Assembly (NCBI GenBank): GCA_964016985.1 | Contig: OZ024831.1 | Location: 22,310,609 to 22,374,608, forward strand | Origin: Anodontia alba | Taxonomy: Eukaryota; Mollusca; Bivalvia; Lucinida; Lucinidae | Length of the DNA: 64,000 nucleotides | Direction: 5' to 3' | Part shown: positions 25,103 through 37,100 of the stretch, in pieces | Numbering within the stretch: the first letter of the stretch is position 1 | How the letters are laid out: each line of letters opens with the position of its first letter | Program-made: the position numbers and the translations under genes | Notes under the pieces: model-generated | The model's database searches: none | What the model saw: only the letters and a program-made list of their open reading frames with translations | Told to the model about the DNA's origin: nothing

Positions 25103-28100
25103 TTGTTGGTCAAAGAATGTAGTTATTTTTCTTTTTTTTTCTCCACGAAAAGACATATATGAATTTCAGTGGATGCCACAGCACTCATTTTTGTGGAGAA
25201 ACCAGAAAACATTTATGGATAATATCCTTTTGTCTAGAGTGCTGTAAGATTCTCATATTAGATCCATTGTGCAAAGAAAAAACAACACCCACAGATAGGG
25301 TGCCTCAAGCAATATTGTCTTTAACTCATACAGAGACAGTGAAGGTGTAGATCAGCCTGCTGATTCACAGTGTGATAAGGGTCTGTATTCCCTGCCCACA
25401 GAATTATTTGCTACTGTAGAATGTATCAACATAAAGCAAAGGCCTTTATCTGGGCCCATTTGTTAAAAGCATTGTTAGTTTAATGAGCTTGTTAGTGGTC
25501 AAAATGTTAAGTGTTCTAGTACAATATCTAATTCACAGGTATTTTTACTAAAAAATGTGAGTAGGTAGCTTTTGCAAATGCAAAAGCTACTCACATTTTT
25601 TTCAGCAAAAATATTAGTATATATGCCGTATTTAATGATCAAAGTTTTAACAGGTATATATCTAATTCACAGGTATTTTTACTAAAAAATGTGAGTAGGT
25701 AGCTTTTGCAAATGCAAAAGCTACTCACATGTTTTTTTCAGCAAAAATATTAGTATATATGCCATATTTAATGATCAAAGTTTTAACGATACATTAACTA
25801 ACCTCATGATTAGTTTTGAACAACTGGGCCCAGATTGCACAGATCTGCAGGATGATCTGGGCCATCACTGTGCACATATCAGAGAGTCTGAAGGGCCTGG
25901 CTCCTGTTGTACAGATTAATACCTAGATTCTGGCCAGAGGCTTTCTTATACACCCCTTAAAACTGTGTTCGTTGAGGGGAGGGGGGGGGGAGGGGGCAGA
26001 GCGGGAGTATATATTGTTGAAGGGGGGGGGGGTGGAGTATATATTGTTTTCGTTTTGTCTGTTTGCCTGTCTATTACATTTTTGGTTCTTTTGGGGAAGG
26101 GGGAGGGAGGGGGGATATATTTCCTGCATTTTAAACTCAATGCCGGCCTCGGTGGCTCAGTTGGATGCGCCGTCCAACTGGAGACCAGGAGGTCGCGGGT
26201 TCAACCCCCGCTGAGGTCAACAACATTCTTTCATGGAGATTGATCATGAAATACTTCTTACGGTCATTCACTCCTTTCTGCTGATTCAAGGAGGGCAGTT
26301 GTCAGTTTCTGGCGAAAGAATGCACAATACTGGTAAACCGCTTAGAGGACTAAGCCTGCCCAGTAAAAGTGTGGTTAGGTAAACTGACCTCGCTAGACAT
26401 GACCCCATTGGGTTGACTGGGACAAAAAAGCTCAACACAAACAAACAAACATATATGTTTTGTACAGATGAACTATGCTAATAAATAACAGGGCCCAGTT
26501 GTTCAAAGCATGGTTAGCTTAACGAGCTTGTTAAGGGTCATTTCGTTAACTGTTTGCACGGATTTAATATACAATATTCTGATATTTTTTGCTGAAAAAA
26601 TGTGAGTAGCTTTTGCACTTGCACTGCAAAAGCTACTCACATTTTTATCAGCAAAAAATTTCAGCATATTTGCGTATCACTCGATGTAAATTTTAACAAA
26701 TTGTTAACTAATGATGTTGTTAGCTTTGAACAATTGGGCCCTGATCTTTTTGTGAATGCTCTCTGTAGAATTCATAGCTACAGATAAGAGGAATACTCAG
26801 AAAATCAGTTTCCTTATGTCTCCAAGAAACATATTTTGTGGTACTTATTAGAAGTGTCTCACTGAGGCACTTCTAGTGAGTACCCATAACAAATGTTTTC
26901 ACAGAGATTGAAAAATGTCTAGTATTTTTAGTTTACAAAACATCTTTATCTGGACCTAGGCTGTAGATACTTTAGTTCATGAATGAGAGACTGTGGAAGA
27001 TAAAAAAAATGACAAATTTAAACAATCCTTGTTTATATTTGATAACCAAAAACCCATCTATATTTGTTTCAGTTGCCATGACTACCATTGTAAACTACAG
27101 GAAATCCAAGCAACATATTCCTCACAGAGAGATTCTCAGGGATCAAAGTAAGGACTGTTTGTATGTGACACATACCATAAAACCATCTTTTTAGACATAT
27201 CACACCACAATTTCTTTCTAACCTCTTTCAGTTCAGGAGAAGACGTGCCAAAAGATTTTCAAGATTGCAGCCATGGTGGCGATCTTGGATAATCAGTCGG
27301 AACAATTTTAGCTATTTTTGATCTACAAGTTGCCTTGATACTTACTACCAAGTTTCCAGTCAATTGGATTTTTGATTCAGAAGAAGAAGGGCATAATCAG
27401 AATATCTATTTTGAGCCTCTTATAGATCAAAAAGAGCTAAAATCATTTCTAGCAGAAATCAAATATGGCTGCCATCTTGCAAATCTGTTTTAAACTTCTT
27501 CTCTTGAACCAAAAGGCCAGTTGACTGGAAACTTGGTAGGAAGTATCGATGTGATTTGTAAAGCGAAAATAGCTAAAATTGTTCAGTCAGAAATCCAAGA
27601 TAGCTGCCACAGCTGCCATAATAAAAATCTACTTTGACCTTCTCCTGAACCGAAAGGCAAATTAACTTGATGGGCAGATGCGTGTAATTGTCCTCGACAT
27701 ACTCTTCAAGCAGTCACTATGACTAGGGCTGGGACGATTCATTAGTACATCGATAAAAGTTGATACGGGACCCCATGATACCCTGTCAATACAGACCTCT
27801 CATATGTATCGATATTTCAAAGCAAAAGTAGTTTGTTAGACCAGTCCTGTAAATTAGTTTGTGTCCCTTATAATCCAGTCCCGGAAAGTGCTATAATACA
27901 AAACACTATTTTATTGGATTAGCCAACTAAAACTCAGCGATCATAGAAGTTGCGAGACTCCTACCACTTAGTCATATGAGCAAAATCAGGGAGGTCACCG
28001 TATGACACAAAATGGAATTCCCAATCTGACACAGTGTCAAATAAGCCGATTTCGAAGCCAGTTTTGTCATAAAAAAAGCATTTCAAAATCACATGTTCCC

Positions 28101-31100
28101 AATGAAAATTCAGAATAAGCTCTATGGCTATCCAAATACCCTGCAAAGATACTGATCAATTTCTGCTGATGAACAGGCTGATCTGAGTCTAACTGCACAT
28201 GTAATTTTGTAGGAATGATACTATATGCATTTGTTCTGTTTACATTTTTCAGCGGAGGTATATAATTTAACATAACACCATTCAGATATATATAATCTGC
28301 AGAAATGATAGACCCTGAAAGAATCGAGATATTTATCGTATCGTTATACCTGTATTGTGATATGTATCGTATCATGACATGAGCGTATCATCCCAGCCCT
28401 AACTATGACCTAGTGCCCTTGACCTAGATTTTGCACTAGATTGTCTGTTTTGATTTTACGTCAAGTTTAGCATTATTTACGTTGATTCTAGCATAAATGT
28501 GCATTTCTCTGAAGCGGTGATAGCTGCGAGTGTCAAACCTTGCATAGTAATTGTCCTCGACATACTCTTCAAGCACACACTATGACCTGGTGCCCTTGAC
28601 CTAGATATCATGCTTAAGTGACTTTGTCATGATTTTACATAGAGTCTAGCATTAAAGTGTGTTTCTGTGAAGCAGTGATATCTGCAAGTGTCAAGCCTTG
28701 CATAGTAATTATCCTCGACATACTCTTCAGGCACACACTATGACCTGGTGCCCTTGACCTAGATATCACACTTAAGTGAGTTTGCCATGATTTTACATAG
28801 AGTCTAGCATTAAAGTGTGTTTCTGTGAAGCAGTGATATCTGCAAGTGTCAAGCCTGCATAGTAATTGTCCTCGGCATATTCTTGATGCAAACACTATGA
28901 CCCGGTGCCCTTGACCTAGACTAGATATCGCGCTCGAGTGACTTTGTCATGATTTTACGTCAAGTCTAGCATTAAAGTGCATTTCTCTGTAGCAGTGATA
29001 GCTGTGAGTGTTTAAACCTCCCATAGTCCAAGCACCCACATGAACCTGTGCCACTGACCTAGATTTCGTGCTCCAGTGACATTGCCCATTGCAGGTGCAA
29101 CGTCGACTTCTGCGGATCACTCGATGTAAATTTTAACGAATCGTTAACTAACGATGTCGTTAGCTTTGAACAACTGGGACCAGGTGTGACATAAACTTCA
29201 ACAAAGCTCTTTATATTTTTATTTTGACATTCATATTTCTAGGTCCACTGTATAGATAGTATTTTTATACGCCACCAAATGATAGTGACAGGGTATTATG
29301 GTTTCACGTAGGTCGTCTGTGTGTCCGTCCATCTGTCGTACTTCCATCTGTATTTTCATTTCTGGACAATAACTAGAGTAAATGTCAATGGATTTTCACC
29401 AAACTTGGTGTGTGCATAGATATTGTAATTGTGGAGATCTGGTTTTGGATTGCTAATGGGCTAATTTTGTCAATTTATGACAGTTATCTGATCGTGACAC
29501 GTTTGATTTTTTGTTTCAGGATGATAACTTGAGTAAATATTAATGGATTTTCACCAGTATTTTGTCAGTGTTTGACAGTTATCTCCCCATGACATGATAA
29601 AATAGCGATTATTTTTGTTTCATGTTTTTATTTTGTTGTGGTGATCAAAGAAAGGAATGTGCTCAGTTAACAAATACTATACTTAACCGAAATTTGCAGA
29701 CACCTTACCCCATTTTAGACTGAATAGACTCTTCCCACACTATATATTGGAAGAGTCCAATTTCAGTTTTAGGTATGTCAGGCTATGTGATTTAGATATT
29801 CCTAGAGAAAAATGGCTAACCTATTTGCAAACAGTGAAGACCCTGATCAGATGCTGCATTCTGCGGCATCAGATCTGTGTCTGCACTGTTTGCCAGTTAC
29901 CCTATTAGGGATCTTCAGATGGGTTAACTCTTTACTATATTTGTTCTGATCATGGTCGGCCTCGGTGGCTCAGTTGGATGCGCGTCCAACTGAAGACCAG
30001 GAGGTCGAGGGTTCGACCCCCACTGAGGTCGGCAACATTCTTTCATGGAGATTGATCATGAAATATTTTCTACGGTCATTCTTTCCCTTCCGCTGATTCA
30101 AAAAGGCAGTTGTCAATTTCTAGCGAAAGAATGTGCACAATACTGGTTAACTGCTTAGAGGACTAAGCCTGCCCAGTAAAAGTGTGCTTAGGTGAACTGA
30201 CCACGCTCGACATGACCCATTGGGTTGACTGGGCCGTAAAACCTCAACACAAACTGAATACTGAATACTGGCTCTTGATGTTTCTAATATTAGCTACTGG
30301 ATGAGTGGCAAACAGTGTAGACCCAGATCGGACTTCAGGAGCAGTCTGATCTAGTTCTGCACTGTATGCAATCTTGTCAGAGGCTTTGGTGTATAATATA
30401 ACATTTACCATAACAAAATCTTTTTCTGCAGTTCTATAGCCAGGAGTATAAGAATGGACCAAGAATCAAGTGTTGAAAGGTCATTGAGACATGAAGAGGA
30501 AGCTACTTTAGGTAAGATCCAAATACATTATAAAGATAGAAGTTTTTGTGGCCAGAAATTGTCATAATTGTATAATATCAAGCGTGTTCAAAACTATATT
30601 TATGAAATCCTGTAGGATGGCTTCATTTTGTGCACTGCAAGAGGAGAAAAGGGCCCTTAAAGCATATTGAGACAACCATCACACAGATCAGCCTGTGCTG
30701 TTGCACATTTATGTAGTCTCATTAGGGCCTTTGCCTGCTTGTCAATGAGTACTGAAAAATATATTGCTGAATAGATAAGGCTCTGATCGGACTGTACTGA
30801 CTGATCTGTATAATTTCTCAATTTGCAGTTCGTCTGCTGTAATTGTTTACACCATTTATCATAGCTCCAGACAAGAGGGATATTCAGATAGATTTCTTCC
30901 TATTTCTCCAGGGCTCAGTTGTTCAAAACTAATGATGTCGTTAGTTAATGTATCATTAAAACTTTGATCATTAATTATGGCATATATGCTAATATTTTTG
31001 CTGAAAAAAATGTGAGTAGCTTTTGCATTTGCAAAAGCTACTCACATTTTTTTCAGCAAAAAATACCTGTGAATTAGATATTGTGCTTCTTAGAACAGTT

Positions 31101-34100
31101 ATTCTTTTGACCACTAATGAGCTTGTAAAGCTAATTATGTTTTGAACAACTGGGCCAAGAAAAGCATACTCATTAGAAGTGCCTTGGCCAGGTGCTTCTA
31201 AAGCCTACCCACAATAAATGATTTTGTGCAGAAATAAAATGTCAACATGTTTTGGTTGGAAAAAAAAATTGCTTTATCTGGACCTATGATTTCTGTCTCT
31301 GCAATCGTTACAGTATTTGTTAGCTGAGTTAAAGTTTTCCCATTTGTGAAAATTGGAAGGAGAAGAATACTGGACTACCACCCATGGCCTGTCCTTAAGA
31401 CAAAAATTGAAGAGGAAAATAATGTGATATATAGTCTGTAGGAAATACATCTGTACCTGCTAAATTATGCATTGGCTTTGCTTGCTAGTTATTTATGCAC
31501 ATACCTTTTTATGTCTCTGCTTGCAAGGTTGTTGAGAGGGTTGAGTTTGTAGGTGGGGTGGTTGCCCATGGATGTTGGATAAGATCTGATTACTTTTAAG
31601 ATACCAAGACATTACATTTTTACCTTAGATATTGGCCTCCTTAAGTACTTGTAACTACCATTCTTATTGTAAAATTTAAACAAGTCCATTTTTTCTACCT
31701 GTCTATATGTCTAGAAATTGCTGGATGTGTTGCAAAGAGTGTAAGCCCAGTTCAGATGCTGCATATTGCAGCATCTGAACTGGGCTTACTCTCTTTGCTG
31801 AGGCTTCTTTGTCCAAAACTTCGGGGAATGCGTGCAGGTGGCTGAGTGGTTAGCACTTCAGACTTTGGATCTCGAGTTCTTGGGTTCATATCCTACTGAA
31901 GGTGAAATTCAGCTCATTAATCTATGGCACTTCAGTGCACAGTGCTTTTCATTATCACCTGTCCATCATTTGGATATTACTTAGATAATGTTGAAAGGGA
32001 TGTAAAACACCTAATTATCATCATCATCGTCACCAATACTTACGGCAAATATGATATAGTAAGGCAGCATAACCTCTCTTGAGTTTTTGAATCAACTATA
32101 AAATAATAGGTATAGAAATTTATTGGGTATCTCGAACCTACTATAAAATAATAGGTAAAGACATTTAATAGGTATCTTGATTCAACTATAAAGTAATAGG
32201 TATAGAGATTTAATGGGTATCTTGAACCAACTATGAAATAATAAGTATAGAGATTTAATGGGTATCTTGAACCAACTATAAAGTAATAGGTATAGAAATT
32301 TAATGGGTACTTTGAACCAACTATAAAGTAATTGGTATAGAGATTTAATGGGTATCTTGAACAAACTATAAAGTAATAGGTATATATTTAATGGGTGTCT
32401 TGAACCAACTATAAAGTAATAGGTATAGAGATTTAATGGGTGTCTGAAAGTATTACTTTTTCCATAAGATAATCTTGCTCAGGATTGTATCCTTTATTTT
32501 TTACTCCAGCAAGGCGCTCATCCTCTGGCAAACTGTCATTCTTCCGAGGGAGTAGCCGGGATTCTGTCACCGCTCCTAGGCCTGATCTCCTCGACTCTGT
32601 CCGATACATTCCAAAAGTTGATGGTCAGCCTGTAGAGAGTCCAATTGGTAAAAAGTAGTTTGACAGCATTCATGTGTTCATTTCTTTTCTTTTTTCATGG
32701 ATATGTGGTTATTTTGTCCTGTGAACAAAACACACAGGAACCTCTTTATAACTCATTACAGCACAATTTCAGATATAATATGGTTTGAAGATGGACCCCC
32801 AAAAGGTATAGGTTATCCAAACAGAAATACACATTAACCTCTTTATAACACGGTTTGTTATTACACGGTTTTGGATACAACACGGTTCAGAGATGGATCC
32901 CAAAAATATATAGATTACAGTTGACTCTCGTTATCTCGACCCCTCTTATCTCGATCCTATCACTTATGTCGAACTGATTTCTAAGTCCCGATTATTTTCC
33001 TTATATATTTATTGTATTTCAGCTTCGCGTATGTCGAACTACTTTTATGTCGACACTTCGGCTATCTCGTCCATCATTTTCAGTCTCTGAATATATTTTT
33101 CACAGTTTTTACTACCGCGGATCTCGAACTCGGACCATGACGAAGGAAAACAAAATGTAAGATGCGGCGCAGCCCATCTCTCAGTTAATGAAAGTCATAA
33201 TAGGCCATTGATAAATAAATCAATATTTTAATTTTCCCCTTTGTCCAGATAATTATAAACAACACAAACAATGTCTAAAATCCGTAATTATGAAATCACA
33301 TGCGTGTCGAGTCGGGTTTGACACGCGGCGCTCAAAACCGTCTCGTGTCATTGATTTGTAAGATAAAAAGCAGCTCAGAATAGTGTTATGGAAGATTAAT
33401 CAACGAAGTTTCTTTAATTTATTGTTTAGATATGCTCTTCACTATTGAGTACTTTCCGTCTGAATGATATAGCGTCTTCAAGAAAAGTCAGTGCGCGACA
33501 GGTTCCGACTCAGATCAGCCTGTATTGTCTAAGTCTGAATCTTCGCTTGTTACTCTTTGGTCAGGCGGTGCTCTTTGGTAAGCCCAGATAAGGCTCATGC
33601 GTATAATGGAAAATTTGTGGGCGTGCAGGCTGATCTGAGTCTTTGACAGTCGCACAGTCTTCTAATAGGAGTTGTCATGCACAGCCTCAAATAGACGAAT
33701 CACACATGGGTACCGATGTTAACCCTTCCCACCCTGTAGACTGATACCCGCACAAATAGTGTAGGTCCAGATGAGACGGCTCATAACGAGCTTTCTCTGC
33801 AGGATCTACAGTTTGCCGTGCTGAAAGGGTTCGTTTATGCCAGGGGAGATAATCCAAACTAGCTTACAGCTGCCGCTTAACATTGTAAGCGTTTTATGCA
33901 AAAGTGGAAACCAGTGAACTCTTTATCGAGTCGTCTATGCGAAGGGAGCTAATCCAAACCAGTTCATAACGTATAGCTAACATAACCCGGAAACCAGTAA
34001 TTTATTTATAGCTCACATGGAAATCCAAATTTGCAGGAGTATTAAAAGACAACAAGAGACGTTTGAAATTTATTATTATTAACATTTATTGATGATATTA

Positions 34101-37100
34101 TTCCAAGAGAACCATTGCATCTCCTAAAACAAACAGTAACAATGCAAACTGAAGTACACGTAAATTATTTAAATTGCCATATACATGTACATGTGCCTTC
34201 CGTTTTGGCGAACAGAGGCGAACAGTCGTCATACCTATGACGTCACAATTTGGTTGTCTCGAACTACTGATAACTCGAACATTTTTATCAGGTCCCGTGA
34301 AGTTCGAGATAACGAGAGTCGACTGTATATAGAAAAATGACCATAAATGGTCATTTTTCTATATAATCTATACATTTTTGTTTGGATATAACACGGTTAT
34401 ATAACTAACACGGTTTATGCTTTGGACCCCAACAATAGTGTTATAAAGAGGTTGTGGTGTATTTAGAGTATATAGGAAAATGAGAACAGCCCGTGTAGCA
34501 GAGTGGTTAGTCTCCCTGACTTCAGATCACAAGGTCTCGTTCGAATTCCACTTGAGGCGGAATTCAGCTCATAACTGTATGGTGCTTCATTGTGCAGAAA
34601 ATTTCATTATCACCCTCCCATTGTCTCAGTATGATTTAAATAATTTTGACAGTGATATAAAATACTAAATCGTCATTATATAGGAGAATGACCATTTACT
34701 GTTGTTTAGTTTACACAGTTTTTGCTTTGGGTCCCAGTAATAGTGTTATAAAGAGCCTTTGGTGAAATTCTGTTTAATTTGTTGGCCCTTTAGGATTTTT
34801 ATCCAGTTTTGGAGCTGAGTCAAGGAAAAACATGCCTTAGACACATATACAGAGTCAAAGCTGAGACCAGCTGTGTGTTTGTATTGTTTGATCAGGGCTT
34901 TGCTCTCTGTTTAGAGAATCTTTGCATATTATAGAATTTATGAATGGAGAACAAAGACCCTAATTAGATGAAACATTGCAGTATGCAAATATTTGAAGGC
35001 ACTTTATTGTTTGATAAGGCCCATCCTGCATTGAGTGAAAACGGGTTTGAAGCATGTACATGCAAGGTCCCAACTTTGCTCTATATACATACCGGCTACA
35101 TTGTCATTGCCCACTGATTATATATAGTACCATATTTACCCAAAGTATTATGGCTATGCACCATATGCACCATATTTATCCTGAGTATTGGGATTCGTTA
35201 TCTACTTATCATACTGGGCCCAGTTGTTAAAAGCGTCGTTAGCTTAACAAGCTCGTTAAGGGTCATTTCGTTAACTGTTTTAGCGGATTCAATATACAAT
35301 ATTCTGATATTTTTTGCTGAAAAAATGTGAGTAGCTACTCACATTTTTTCAGCAAAAATTTTCAGCATATTTGTATATCACTCGATGTAAATTTTAACAA
35401 TTCTTTAACTAACAACATCGTTAGCTATGAAAAACTGGGCCGTGGTCCTAAAATTTGAAATAGTCCGTTCCACTACCTGTTGAGGTGTCCAAAATATTGC
35501 TGTGTGTATGGCAAATAGTGTAGACCCTGATCAGATGTTACATTCTGCAGTGTCTGATTTAGGTCTGCACTGTTTGCAAAGGCCTGTCTGTCCCAATGCT
35601 TTGGGGTATTACTGTAGATTCGTAATTTTGTATAGAAGAACCACATTCCTTAACTGAGTGAAGAGGGTTTTTTTTTCTAAAACAAAACTATTTTTTAAGT
35701 GAAAAATTGTGAAGACATACACAAAATGGGGGCTGACAAAACAGATATGTTGATGTAACATATTTACCCTAAGTTTTCAGACAGACATACCTGGGCAAAC
35801 AATGTAGCTGCAGATCAGAAGCCACAAAATTCAGGGCCCAGTTGTTCAAAGCTAACGACGTCGTTAATTAATGATTCGTTAAAATTTACATCAAGTGATA
35901 CGTAAATATTCTGAAATTTTTTGCTGAAAAAATGTGAGTAGCTTTTGCAGTGCAAAAGCTACTCATATGTTTTCAGCAAAAAATATCAGAATATTGTATA
36001 TTGAATCCGCTAAAACAATTAACGAAATGACCCTTAACGAGCTCGTTAAGCTAATGACGCTTTGAACAACTGGACCCAGATGTTTGCCACTCATCAAGCA
36101 GTCTTTAGATGCATCTCTAGGTACAGTCAAACTTCAATGGCTCGAACATCTTTGGGACCATAGAAAATTTTTCGAGACATGGGTAGTTCGAGCCACTGAG
36201 TGTTAATCATGGCACCAGTTCAGGAAGCAAATAATGATAATTTAGGGAAATCTTTTCAATTTTCTACACAATGATTGTATGTTGAGTGTACTCATTAGGA
36301 TTGCCTTGATGAGGCGAGTCTAATGAGTACACACAACATACAATTTCATGATAAAATCCCTAAATATTTGTTTTCTTGAGCTATTGGAAGGATTTTGTAG
36401 AGAGTGAAAAAAGAGTTCGAATCATCCAGCCATTGAGGTTATACTGTAGTAATACAGTTTTCAAATTTCAGGACAAGTATGGTATATTAGGGTTAATGTG
36501 TGTTTTAAACAATAAATGCCTACCCCACACCTCCCCTCCCCCCACACACTTTACCATACTCATCCTAAAATTTGAACAAATCCATGTGACTGCTTGGTGA
36601 TTTGTCCAAAAAATTCTAGAATGCATAGCAAAGAGTGTTGAATCTGATCAGCACATTCTGCAGTGGTAGGTCGGGGTCTATACTGTTTACTCAGACTTGT
36701 CTGTCTGAATAATCAACATAAAGGTGGTACAATGAAAGATGCACTTGAGAGGTTTTCTATTTAACACTCTTTATGTAGATAATGGACCATTCTGATTTGC
36801 CTAACGGAAGTTTCTTGGTGAAATAGAATGTTGCCATGCTTTTGGATTTAACCTTTAGCACTCTCAGGACAGATTCAGCAGATGACAAAGTGGTGATATT
36901 TTTCTTATTTTTCCCATAAACAGGAGTTGACATTTCATGCAAATTGTCTCCAATGGAGACAATTTGCATGCAATGTCAAATCCTGTTTATGGGAAAAATA
37001 AGGAAAAAATATTCCAAAATTTCATCTGCTGAAAATTTTACCGAGAGTGCCAAGTGTTAATTATCCTAGGTTTATAGTATTTCACTCTTCTTGGCTAGCA

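Noticed and set aside
26979..27194. 71-codon + frame overlapping exon a11
   Set aside because: The correct coding phase of exon a11 is different ([10 protein letters not shown]) and fits both neighbours; this frame is a shadow.
27724..28401. A transposase gene in the hAT-type element
   Set aside because: Only short frames, with no hAT motifs; the element is non-autonomous.
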